DNA of 22,597 bases from a bacterium (GTDB lineage Bacteria > B130-G9): positions 1 through 22,597 of the forward strand of contig JAGHCW010000164.1 in NCBI GenBank assembly GCA_021160245.1, given 5' to 3'. This document shows positions 7,505 to 14,529 of this stretch, piece by piece; position 1 is the first letter of the stretch, and every line of letters starts with the position of its first letter. The position numbers and the translations under genes are program-made. The notes beneath the pieces are model-generated. The model did no database searches. It was not told the DNA's origin and saw only the letters and a list, made by a program, of their open reading frames with translations.

Positions 7505-7903
7505 ATGGCCAAACACGGGCTCTTTAAAACGCTTCAAAGTGGTGAGTTCTATCGGCTTCTGTTCGAATTGGGACCTGCAATCTGCATCCAAGAGCGCCGC
7601 GAGCGCATGGATTTTTTGGCCTGCACCCCCTCCGATTTGCTCAATAAGGGGAGAGTTTTTAATCGCGACATCGAGCTACGTTGGGACAATGGGCATTTCG
7701 CAATGCTCTGGGAAGTAGATAACGCCGACAAGATACCGGAAGGCGTTGACAGCTTCCATTGCGACGAGCGGCCTTTTCCCATTCTTCTTTGGCGCGACTC
7801 ATCCGGGAGGCGCCAGTATCCGAAGGACATCTCCCAGATTGTGGCGTTGAAATATGTGAAGGATGGCGTGCTGCGCTTCGTCAGGTTCAAAGAGGCGAAG
7901 TGA
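7505..7903 (+). CDS. csx19: Csx19-like protein (type III-D accessory subunit)
   Basis: 132 residues from the ATG at 7505; a TTG at 7493 is an alternative, and no clear ribosome-binding site decides. The layout fits what I recall of the Csx19 family (TIGR03984): a central element like NKGRVFNRDIELRWDNGHF (about 52-70), then WRDSSGRRQYP and a C-terminal strand IVALKYVKDGVLRFVRF, where family members have a segment of the form RNY ... G ... RF. Csx19 is found with Csx10 and Cas7 genes in III-D loci and is a subunit of the III-Dv complex. The stop overlaps the next start by one base (TGATG). The small size leaves room for error, but the neighbours make this assignment likely. Confidence 0.6.
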   Translation: MAKHGLFKTLQSGEFYRLLFELGPAICIQERRERMDFLACTPSDLLNKGRVFNRDIELRWDNGHFAMLWEVDNADKIPEGVDSFHCDERPFPILLWRDSSGRRQYPKDISQIVALKYVKDGVLRFVRFKEAK

Positions 7904-9030
7904 TGGACAAGGACGCGGTCTTTAGACAATTTCGGGCGGGCGTTTTAGATGGCTACCATTTCATCAGGATGCCCTCCGGAAAGAGCGTTGCCCCTTTGCA
8001 GTTCATCAACAGGCAAACCACGTCTGGAGGCGCGATTTCCGGCAGAATGACACTCAAGATCGAGTCGCTATCCCCTGTACACATTGACAACGGCACGATG
8101 GAGCTTTCGGAGGATATTGGATTTCGAGAGGGCGCAGTTGTGAGGTCGATTCTCAATCCGGGGAAGCCTATTGTTCCTGGGACGACGCTCAAGGGGGCCA
8201 CAAGAACGATCTTTGAGGCGATCACTAGAAGCTGCCTTAGCCAGCATGTCCGGCGCACTCGCGCTCGCTATGTCGAGGGTGATCGGCGTGCATCCGACCT
8301 GCCTCAGCAAGTTGTGCGGCAGCTGGTTGAGCATGGCAGAATGAGTCGAGGCGCCGTTGAGGTTTACATCGCCACAAGTGGCTACGACCGTCGGGATAGA
8401 TGTCCGCCGGTTAGGAAGAAGTCGTCGAGACTTTGTCCGGCATGTCTTTTATTCGGCGCGCCGGGCTTTGCGGGAAGGGTGACATTTGCCGACGCAAGCC
8501 TCAAGAGCTCTCCGGCGAAGGGGGATTATCTCTACGTGCGGCCATCTGCGACCCCTCGTATTCACAAGTTGGGCAGAGCAGTTGTCAAGCGAGTTGGAGA
8601 TTCCGTGCGGGTGGAGATCGATGGCTTGAAGGGCAGGAAGCTGTATGGGGCGCGTTATCGGCCCTGTGGCCCTTCACATGATATGGAGCTTTGGGATTAC
8701 GTGCCAACAGGCGCGGTCTTTTCAAGTTCGCTTATCTTCAGGGGGGTATCAATGGCGGAGGTCGGCGGATTGCTCTTCTCAATGGGAATTGGTGAGAAGT
8801 CTGCAATAGCTGTGGGCGCGGGTAAGGCGGCGGGCCTCGGCAAACTGAACCTCTCTTTGGAGCAACTCTGCACACAGCCCTCGGGCTTGATGGAGCGAAT
8901 GAGGCCGGATTCTGGAGGCCCTGTTGCCGACCTGAGCCGGTTCATACGTCAGTGCAAGAAATCATTCATAGACTCCTGGATGGCATATCCCAAAGGGTTG
9001 GAGGCCTTCAGAAGAACATGCGAATATTAG
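7903..9030 (+). CDS. cas7: Cas7/Csm5-like RAMP protein with a long insertion
   Basis: 375 residues from the ATG at 7903, which has AGAGG seven bases upstream and overlaps the csx19-like stop. RAMP motifs: ESLSPVHIDNG (54-64), KPIVPGTTLKGATR (88-101), LCPACLLFGAPGFAGRVTFADA (177-198) and a glycine-rich loop GAGKAAGLGK (305-314). Between the first and second motifs lies an Arg-rich insertion (about 110-175), and GRKLYGARY (244-252) resembles the GRKxYxH segment common in III-D Cas7 proteins. The N-terminal 45 residues precede the RAMP core. At the Csm3 catalytic position Glu (FREGAVVRS, 74-82) stands for Asp by my alignment. The insertion recalls the Cas7-with-insertion subunit of III-Dv complexes. 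The 3' end overlaps the next gene by 13 bases. Confidence 0.82.
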   Translation: MDKDAVFRQFRAGVLDGYHFIRMPSGKSVAPLQFINRQTTSGGAISGRMTLKIESLSPVHIDNGTMELSEDIGFREGAVVRSILNPGKPIVPGTTLKGATRTIFEAITRSCLSQHVRRTRARYVEGDRRASDLPQQVVRQLVEHGRMSRGAVEVYIATSGYDRRDRCPPVRKKSSRLCPACLLFGAPGFAGRVTFADASLKSSPAKGDYLYVRPSATPRIHKLGRAVVKRVGDSVRVEIDGLKGRKLYGARYRPCGPSHDMELWDYVPTGAVFSSSLIFRGVSMAEVGGLLFSMGIGEKSAIAVGAGKAAGLGKLNLSLEQLCTQPSGLMERMRPDSGGPVADLSRFIRQCKKSFIDSWMAYPKGLEAFRRTCEY

Positions 9031-9398
9031 AAGGTCAGGTTGCGGCGAGTTCTCTTTTTTCTGAGAGCGTCAATGCCATAGAGGAGGTCTCAAAGAGCCT
9101 ACTGGCTGCCCAGGTCTCGCCAGATGAAGTCAGGAGAGTTCTCCGGGGCATCCATTGGAAGCGTGACATAGCAAAGGCGAGGGAGACCCTCTCGCGGTTC
9201 TCAAGAGGAAAGAAGCATTTTGAGAGGAGTACTGGTCTCAAGAGGCAATATACGGCCATAGAGCGCGAATTATTCAAGCTTCTGCGCGTCAGCGATAGCG
9301 TTGAAGAGTTTTTAAGGTTTGGCCTGCATGTGGTCGCATTAATGCCTTTCTATGCTCAAGATAGGGATCATAACAAAGAAACGAGGTTAAGAAGATGA
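9018..9398 (+). CDS. Second small helical protein, candidate Cas11/Csm2-like subunit
   Basis: 126 residues, almost entirely of helix-forming composition, basic in the middle (KRDIAKARETLSRFSRGKKHFERSTGLKRQ). The ATG at 9018 overlaps the preceding gene's end by 13 bases; a GTG at 8952 would add 22 residues inside that gene. No family is recognised. Csm2/Cas11 small subunits are helical bundles of 100-150 residues, so this is a second candidate for that role next to the gene at 4899. The stop overlaps the nitroreductase start (ATGA), tying the two genes together. Confidence 0.7.
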   Translation: MRILEGQVAASSLFSESVNAIEEVSKSLLAAQVSPDEVRRVLRGIHWKRDIAKARETLSRFSRGKKHFERSTGLKRQYTAIERELFKLLRVSDSVEEFLRFGLHVVALMPFYAQDRDHNKETRLRR

Positions 9399-10024
9399 GC
9401 GCAATCATACCCCTGCCCGAAATCGGCTATGCCGGTGGGCTCGATATTAAAAGTGCGATCCATGAACGTGTGAGCGTGAGGAGCTTTGATAATAGGCCCC
9501 TCAGCGTAGTTGATGTGGCCAATCTCATGTGGTCAGCCCAGGGATATGTACGCTCCGGGAAGCGGGCAGTTCCATCAGCCGGGGCGACCTTCCCGCTGGA
9601 GATATTCCTTGCCGTCGCAGAGAACGGTGTCGAGGGGATTGAGGCGGGCGTCTATCACTATCGACACCACTACGACAAAGACAGCCACAGTCTGAAGACG
9701 CGTTACAATGGTCCGGTTATCGATGAGCTCGCTGCTGCGTGTCATGGACAGGGCTGCGTTGAGCAGGCAAGGGCTGTCATAGCCGTTCTCTCAGAGGACG
9801 AGAGGACCACTACCAGATACAAGGAACGAGGCGTCAGATACTGCCATATTGAGGCCGGTCATGCTGGACAGAATGTCTCGCTCATGGCCGTATCTCTTGG
9901 ATTGGGAACGGTGATGGTTGGCGCCTATCGCGACGACGAGGTGGTCAAAGCCCTTCATTTGAAGGAGGGTATCATGCCCTATTATCTGATTCCCGTCGGT
10001 CATCCTGTCAAGAAACTCGACTGA
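9395..10024 (+). CDS. SagB-type nitroreductase-family flavoenzyme
   Basis: 209 residues, full length for the family. Motifs: ERVSVRSFDNRPLS (28-41), an N-terminal FMN-phosphate-binding stretch of the RxSxRxF type; PSAGATFPLEIF (60-71) and GVYHYR (86-91), both characteristic of SagB-like members; and HIEAGHAGQNVSLMAVSLGLGTVMVGAY (151-178), the conserved dimer/FMN core. Members bind FMN as homodimers in the cytoplasm. Some oxidise azolines in RiPP maturation, but many from anaerobes have no known substrate. The ATGA overlap with the last RAMP-operon gene indicates co-transcription and translational coupling. No cyclodehydratase is present, so azoline oxidation is not supported. The next gene is convergent. 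Confidence 0.88.
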   Translation: MSAIIPLPEIGYAGGLDIKSAIHERVSVRSFDNRPLSVVDVANLMWSAQGYVRSGKRAVPSAGATFPLEIFLAVAENGVEGIEAGVYHYRHHYDKDSHSLKTRYNGPVIDELAAACHGQGCVEQARAVIAVLSEDERTTTRYKERGVRYCHIEAGHAGQNVSLMAVSLGLGTVMVGAYRDDEVVKALHLKEGIMPYYLIPVGHPVKKLD

Positions 10025-10089
10025 CTCTGAGTTGGTCTTGATGCTTGCTTCTGCTTCAGGCGTCAGCCTTGACGATAGGAGTTGCCTTT

Positions 10090-10671
10090 CTACTCCTTGA
10101 CCAGCCCGGAGAAGCCCATAAACGCGAGCGATAGGACGCCGGCAGTGATGAGGCCGATCGAGATGCCTCGGAGCGGCTTTGGGAGGTCCATCAGGTCGAT
10201 GCGCTCCCTTAAGCCGGCGAATATCACGATTGCGAGCGCAAAGCCGGTTGACGCGGCGAGGCCGTTGAATAGCGTCTCGATTAGGGAGAATTTCCTTTGT
10301 ATGTTCAGGATCGAGACGCCCAGAACGGCGCAGTTCGTGGTTATCAGCGGCAGATAGATGCCGAGCGCCTTGTATAGGGCTTGGCTTGTCTTCTGGACGA
10401 ACATCTCGACGAGCTGAACAAGCGCGGCGATAATCAGAATGAACGCGATTATCTGAAGGTACTCAAGCCCCAGGGGCACGAGAAGGTAATAGTGAACGGT
10501 CCATGAGACGATTGAGGCGAGCGTCATAACGAAGACCACAGCGGTTCCCATACCGAGGGCGGTCTCAACGCGCTTTGATACGCCCAAGTAAGGGCAGATG
10601 CCGAGGAATCTTGCCAAGACGAAGTTATTGACAAATACCGCGCTGATGATGATCAGGATTATGTCAGTCAT
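10090..10671 (-). CDS. rnfA: Rnf complex integral membrane subunit RnfA
   Basis: 193 residues, full length, six hydrophobic spans. Family motifs include NNFVLARFLGICPYLGVS near the N-terminus and LPLITTNCAVLG (about 111-122). RnfA is a membrane subunit of the ferredoxin:NAD oxidoreductase that couples electron transfer to sodium or proton pumping; the cysteines in the first and fourth spans are thought to hold an iron-sulfur centre shared with RnfE. It is the last gene of the rnf run (28 bases after rnfE). The usual next gene, rnfB, is absent: the DNA beyond belongs to the convergent nitroreductase. Confidence 0.95.
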   Translation of the reverse strand: MTDIILIIISAVFVNNFVLARFLGICPYLGVSKRVETALGMGTAVVFVMTLASIVSWTVHYYLLVPLGLEYLQIIAFILIIAALVQLVEMFVQKTSQALYKALGIYLPLITTNCAVLGVSILNIQRKFSLIETLFNGLAASTGFALAIVIFAGLRERIDLMDLPKPLRGISIGLITAGVLSLAFMGFSGLVKE

Positions 10672-10699
10672 TTCTTGAATCTCGTCCTATCAATAGATT

Positions 10700-11293
10700 C
10701 TATTTCCTTCGCGCTTCAACCCAATTCATCGCGCCAAGCAACAGACCAAGCGTTATGAACGCTCCTGGGGGTAGGATCATGATTAGGAACTTCTCGTAGC
10801 CGGCGCCCATGACCATCAAGCCGAAGATCGTCCCGTTACCGATGATTTCTCTAATCGAGCCAAGCACAATGAGCGCTGATGTGAAGCCGAGTCCCATCCC
10901 AAGTCCATCAAGTAGCGATGGAAAGATGGAATTACGCGACGCAAACGCCTCAGCCCTGCCAAGTATGATGCAGTTGACCACGATGAGCGGAATAAAGAGC
11001 CCGAGGTTTTTGTATAGGTCAATGAAGAAGCCGTGCATGGTAAGATCAACGATCGTAACAAACGATGCGATAACCACGATGAAGCAGGGGATTCTCACTT
11101 TTTTGGGGATGAAGTTTCTTACAAGTGAGATGATTACGTTTGAGCAGACCAGCACGAACGTCGTGGCGAGCCCCATTCCGAGACCGTTCTTGGCTGATGT
11201 CGTAACCGCAAGCGCCGGGCACATTCCCAGCACGAGCTTTAGTAGGGGATTCAGCTCCCAGAAGCCTTTGGTAAATTCCCTTAGCGCGCTCAA
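10700..11293 (-). CDS. rnfE: Rnf complex integral membrane subunit RnfE
   Basis: 197 residues, full length, six membrane spans, homologous in fold to RnfA. Motifs: NPLLKLVLGMCPALAVTTSA (about 15-34), LGLFIPLIVVNCIILGRAEAFA (97-118) and DGLGMGLGFTSALIVLGSIRE (128-148). It acts with RnfA in transmembrane electron transfer. The start is TTG: GAGAGG lies just upstream and no ATG fits the conserved N-terminus. Confidence 0.95.
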   Translation of the reverse strand: MSALREFTKGFWELNPLLKLVLGMCPALAVTTSAKNGLGMGLATTFVLVCSNVIISLVRNFIPKKVRIPCFIVVIASFVTIVDLTMHGFFIDLYKNLGLFIPLIVVNCIILGRAEAFASRNSIFPSLLDGLGMGLGFTSALIVLGSIREIIGNGTIFGLMVMGAGYEKFLIMILPPGAFITLGLLLGAMNWVEARRK

Positions 11294-11374
11294 TTTGTCC
11301 TCTCAATTAACATCTAGCAAATCCCCTTCAGCAAAACGCCTATCCAAGTGGATGAGTCGCCGCCAATTGCCCTT

Positions 11375-11968
11375 TCATCCTGTTGTCTTCTTCGTCTCGC
11401 TATTCTTTTGCTTTTGGAAGAACTCCTTGTGAGCAGTTAAGCCCTTCCTGACGGCATAACAGACCGCGCGAGGTGAAATAGTTGCTCCGGTTATCTGGTC
11501 TATATCTCCGCCGTCCTTCTTCACACTAATTTTGGATTTCGCGAGCGACTTGCCCTTGAAAAGGTCGGTAAACGACTTCTCCTCGATCTTTGCGCCGAGG
11601 CCCGGGGTCTCTGAGTGTTTTAGTATATAGATACCGGTGATCTTGCCATCTGGTGCTATTCCAAGCATGATCTCGATCTTGCCCCCGTAGCCACTATCGC
11701 TCGCCACCTTAACCGCTCGGCCGACTATCTTCTGCCCTTTCTTCCCAGTGTGGAAAACGAATGAACTGCCCTCGAACTTCTCGAGTTTCGTGTCCTTCAA
11801 GGGATCGTTGTCATAGGCCGGCAGCACGGCCTTAATTGCCTTTAGTTGTTCGGCTCGCTCGGCATTCTCAATCGGCTCCTTCGTAACGTTGTGCACCTGC
11901 GAGAGCGCAAGCGCCGCCACAGCGCAGACTAGCGTCAGAACGAGCACCATTCTTGGGATGCTGTCCAC
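11375..11968 (-). CDS. rnfG: Rnf complex FMN-carrying subunit RnfG
   Basis: 197 residues with one N-terminal membrane anchor (about 7-23) and a periplasmic/extracytoplasmic flavin domain. SDSGYGGKIEIMLGI (90-104) and ETPGLGAKI (120-128) are family signatures. ITGATIS (159-165) is the covalent FMN site; the flavin is carried on the final Ser/Thr of the SGATxS/T motif by ApbE-type transferase, and here that residue is Ser165. The GTG start overlaps the rnfD stop (TAGTG) and has GGAGG ten bases upstream. It passes electrons between RnfD and the rest of the chain. An 81-base gap separates it from rnfE. Confidence 0.95.
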   Translation of the reverse strand: MDSIPRMVLVLTLVCAVAALALSQVHNVTKEPIENAERAEQLKAIKAVLPAYDNDPLKDTKLEKFEGSSFVFHTGKKGQKIVGRAVKVASDSGYGGKIEIMLGIAPDGKITGIYILKHSETPGLGAKIEEKSFTDLFKGKSLAKSKISVKKDGGDIDQITGATISPRAVCYAVRKGLTAHKEFFQKQKNSETKKTTG

Positions 11969-12972
11969 TATTTCTTCACCTCCCCGAAAACTCTTGGCTT
12001 AGTAAACCTGTCGATCAGAGGTGTGAGACCGTTCATGAGTAGTATCGAGAATGACACACCTTCTGGATAACCGCCGTAGAATCTTATGACCATCGTCAAT
12101 AGACCGCAACCAAGTCCGAAGATCAGCATGCCCTTCTTCGTCATCGGCGTCGTTACCATGTCAGTTGCCATGAAGAACGCGCCGATTATGAGGCCACCCG
12201 CGAAGATGTGGAAGGCTGGACTCACGTAAGTTGTCGGGTCTATCAGCCAGTATATGCCGGAGAAGACAGCGACTGTGCCGATATATGCCGCCGGCGTGTG
12301 CCAAGTAATCACTTTGCGATAGATAAGATAAGCCGCGCCTAATAGCAGCGCGAGCGCCGACACCTCGCCGAGGCAGCCCGGGATATTTCCGGAGAATAAG
12401 TCCCAGAGCGAGATATTCGCGGAGTTCTTAAGATGCAGGCCACTTGTGATGTCCTCCTTCAGGAGGTTCAGCGGCGTGGCAGTTGATACAGCGTCCGTTC
12501 CGAAGCCGAGTCTTCCAATCAGAGGCGCCGGGAAAGTCGTCATTTGCGATGGCCAGGATATGGTCAGGACAACCCTTGCCACAAGCGCCGGGTTGAATGG
12601 GTTGCTGCCAAGTCCGCCAAAGACGTGCTTGCCGATCAACATGGCCACGAATCCCCCAACGATGCAGAGCCACCAGGGGGCAGTTGACGGCAGGTTGAAC
12701 GCTAAGAGAACGCCTGTAACTACCGCGCTTCCGTCAGCTAGCCTAAGGTCCTTCCCAAAAAGCTTCAGAAGCAGCGCCTCGCTCACAACGCATGATAGGA
12801 CGGTTATGATGATCGTTGTGAGAGCGGGTATGCCGAAGAACCAGACCGCCGCGAGCGCAGCCGGAAGCAGCGCGAGATTTACATCCCACATGATGCGGCC
12901 GACCGTTTCAGGCGACCTAATATGTGGAGAGCATGAGACGACTAGGACATCAGAATTATTTAACTGGCTCAC
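11968..12972 (-). CDS. rnfD: Rnf complex FMN-carrying membrane subunit RnfD
   Basis: 334 residues, about nine to ten membrane spans, full length. SCSPHIRSPETV (13-24), LADGSAVVTGVLLAFNLPSTAPWW (78-101) and GGLGSNPFNPALVAR (119-133) are conserved in RnfD/NqrB. DAVSTATPL (160-168) is the flavinylation site with FMN expected on Thr166; the usual SGAT reads STAT here. GTG is the likely start, with GGGAAG four bases upstream. The gene begins the run; rnfC, normally upstream, is replaced by an AbiE-type module. Confidence 0.95.
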   Translation of the reverse strand: MSQLNNSDVLVVSCSPHIRSPETVGRIMWDVNLALLPAALAAVWFFGIPALTTIIITVLSCVVSEALLLKLFGKDLRLADGSAVVTGVLLAFNLPSTAPWWLCIVGGFVAMLIGKHVFGGLGSNPFNPALVARVVLTISWPSQMTTFPAPLIGRLGFGTDAVSTATPLNLLKEDITSGLHLKNSANISLWDLFSGNIPGCLGEVSALALLLGAAYLIYRKVITWHTPAAYIGTVAVFSGIYWLIDPTTYVSPAFHIFAGGLIIGAFFMATDMVTTPMTKKGMLIFGLGCGLLTMVIRFYGGYPEGVSFSILLMNGLTPLIDRFTKPRVFGEVKK

Positions 12973-13138
12973 AGACTTCCCGGTGTTTCCTCAGTTCGCT
13001 GTTTCTCAACTTTACTTAGATTGCGACTAGAGATGTCCCACGCTCGGCAAAACGGATAGAATGATACGTTCGGCTCGCGCCATGTCAAGCGAAAACCTCC
13101 TCAAGGATGCTTCTCAGATCGAGATTGGCGAAAGTCCA

Positions 13139-13579
13139 TCAAAGATTCCCTGCATGTATTATGCCCACGGGCCGGGCGGTCGCCAGGCTTTGTTGAAGCT
13201 CCCGTCCGATCTCAGAGCATCTGTGACCGGAAGAAGGAAAGCGGAGAGAGAATTGATGACCTGCGATAGCTCGGTTGGCGCCGTTGTTATCCGACTCCTG
13301 CGAAGGAACGTTGACGAGTTCATCAATCTCATTGTTTGTCCTCCCCAGAAGATCGATGGCCCTTGTTGGGCGAGAGGTCGGCGCTCCCCAAATTCGGAAC
13401 ATCGCAGCGTCTTTAACTATAAACCTATTAGCATAGGGAGATTTGCTCAGTCTATATAGGAAGCGCTCTATCGCGAAATGTTGGAGTAATTCACCAAACG
13501 GCTGTCCAGCTTCTCTGGATTTATTGAGCAGCCTTTGTCTCACAGAGGCCGCCACGTCCAGAACCGTCCGCTTACTCAA
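13139..13579 (-). pseudogene. abiEii: Truncated AbiEii-type nucleotidyltransferase toxin
   Basis: The first 75 or so codons follow the AbiEii pattern: ASVRQRLLNKSREAGQPFGELLQHF (11-35), ERFLYRLSKSPYANRFIVKDAAMF (38-61), RPTRAIDLLGRTNNEIDELV (70-89). The nucleotidyltransferase motif is normally RPTRDIDLL; here its first aspartate is Ala. Beyond about residue 92 the sequence no longer resembles the family, as after a frameshift, and it stops at 146 residues instead of about 290. Only 170 bases separate the stop from rnfD, too few for the missing half. The toxin is therefore almost certainly dead. The TTG start overlaps the antitoxin stop, the usual arrangement in AbiE operons. Confidence 0.72.
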
Positions 13580-14187
13580 AACAGCGCCTCAAGATATGGA
13601 CGGATGACGTTGCTGACACGGCATATACGAGCGAACTCCATCAGCCTATCTATGCTGAAATCCTTTCGCGTTCGACACTCCTTCAGCGCCTCAATCGCAA
13701 CGTCCAGACCGATTTTGTTGCGAAACTTGAAGCAGTCAGCAACCGTTTTCTCCAGGCAATAGATGCGGACCGGCACGCCATCTATTATGTGGGTTTCTAT
13801 GCCAGCTGAAAAGGCTTTCGGAGCGAATGAGAACACACGGATTGGCGGATACTTCAGCCAGGGCTGCCGGGAATCTTGAACAAGACCCAGGTGGACCTCG
13901 TGAGGAATCTGCGTCGTTGCTTCGTGAAAAGCCAGAGCAGAAATGAGGCAAATTACGCCTCGCTGTACCCTAAGTGCGACGGTCACGAGATCCTGGATTT
14001 CTAGTTGCGGCATTTCAGCTAGACGGTAGTGTCCTCTGGAGACCTGTTCCAGGACCCCGGCGTCACGCATAGCGTAGAGCGTCCTGGGATGGATGCCGAG
14101 TCGCATCGCATCTCCAGTACGCAGCAGCCCGTCAGCATGACGGAAGATAGCCTCTGCCTTATCAAACTGACTTTGGTGTCTCTTCAC
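13576..14187 (-). CDS. abiEi: AbiEi-type antitoxin / transcriptional autorepressor
   Basis: About 203 residues. An N-terminal winged-helix domain, LLRTGDAMRLGIHPRTLYAMRDAGVLEQVSRGHYRLAE, is typical of AbiEi antitoxins, and the C-terminal domain (HLGLVQDSRQPW, VRIYCLEKTVADCFKFRNKIG, DVAIEALKECRTRKDF) matches as well. Known AbiEi proteins bind inverted repeats in their own promoter through the winged helix and neutralise AbiEii through the C-terminal part. GTG at 14187 is the chosen start because a promoter lies at 14244-14271, inside the longer frame (which opens at a TTG at 14280). The toxin partner is truncated, so this gene is an orphan antitoxin that may still act as a DNA-binding regulator. 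No frameshift is seen in it. Confidence 0.85.
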   Translation of the reverse strand: MKRHQSQFDKAEAIFRHADGLLRTGDAMRLGIHPRTLYAMRDAGVLEQVSRGHYRLAEMPQLEIQDLVTVALRVQRGVICLISALAFHEATTQIPHEVHLGLVQDSRQPWLKYPPIRVFSFAPKAFSAGIETHIIDGVPVRIYCLEKTVADCFKFRNKIGLDVAIEALKECRTRKDFSIDRLMEFARICRVSNVIRPYLEALF

Positions 14188-14243
14188 TCTATGCTTGTTC
14201 TCGTGCGGATAGAAATGTTCATAATTATTAATAAGTATGGACA

Positions 14244-14271
14244 GTTTTATCCACGCCGGCAGGAATGTCAA
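14244..14271 (-). promoter_or_regulatory. Promoter of the AbiEi gene
   Basis: On the minus strand TTGACA (14266-14271, perfect) is followed after 16 bases by TAAAAC (14244-14249). It directs transcription towards the antitoxin, with a leader of roughly 50 bases to the GTG. It abuts a perfect inverted repeat, as expected of a repressed promoter. Confidence 0.55.
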
Positions 14272-14272
14272 G

Positions 14273-14313
14273 CCAATCAACGGTGACCAATATAATTGGT
14301 CACCGTTGATTGG
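14273..14313. promoter_or_regulatory. Perfect 19-bp inverted repeat, candidate AbiEi operator
   Basis: The arm CCAATCAACGGTGACCAAT (14273-14291) is repeated exactly in reverse complement at 14295-14313 around a 3-base centre (ATA). It starts one base upstream of the -35 box of the AbiEi promoter. AbiEi proteins known from other bacteria bind inverted repeats at their promoters, so an operator is the simplest reading. As RNA it would form a 19-bp hairpin, but no T tract follows on either strand, so an intrinsic terminator is unlikely. A mobile-element scar is the other possibility. Confidence 0.65.
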
Positions 14314-14416
14314 GTACTCACAGCAATATCATGCACAACCAAATTATATGGGAAACAAGACAGGTTGTCAATATCGCGACGTGTTCGATTGAACGGGAGT
14401 CGTGTCCATGACATGG

Positions 14417-14443
14417 CCACAGAATGGCGTTGACGTTCTGTGG
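14417..14443. terminator. Hairpin downstream of the DUF362 gene, possible terminator without T tract
   Basis: CCACAGAA (14417-14424) pairs perfectly with TTCTGTGG (14436-14443) around an 11-base loop, about 90 bases beyond the DUF362 stop on the minus strand. There is no T run on either side, so it is not a classical intrinsic terminator. It lies between the polysaccharide/DUF362 gene run and the AbiE module. Confidence 0.25.
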
Positions 14444-14529
14444 GGGCGGGTAGCGAATCCGCCACACGCCGACCGAGGCCAACTCACCGCAAAGTCCATC
14501 AAAATGGATGCTCCCGGAAAAGGTCTGCC

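Noticed and set aside
1545-9398. Type III-E (gRAMP/Cas7-11) reading of the cluster
   Set aside because: The Cas7 domains are in separate genes, there is a Cas10-like gene, and Csx10- and Csx19-like parts point to III-D.
10061-10097. Short hairpins between the nitroreductase and rnfA (CGTCA/TGACG; AGGAGT/ACTCCT) as a bidirectional terminator
   Set aside because: Stems are only 5-6 bp, the second runs into the rnfA coding end, and there is no T tract.
13061-13459. 132-residue plus-strand frame
   Set aside because: It is antisense to the AbiEii remnant and has no recognisable motif or ribosome-binding site.
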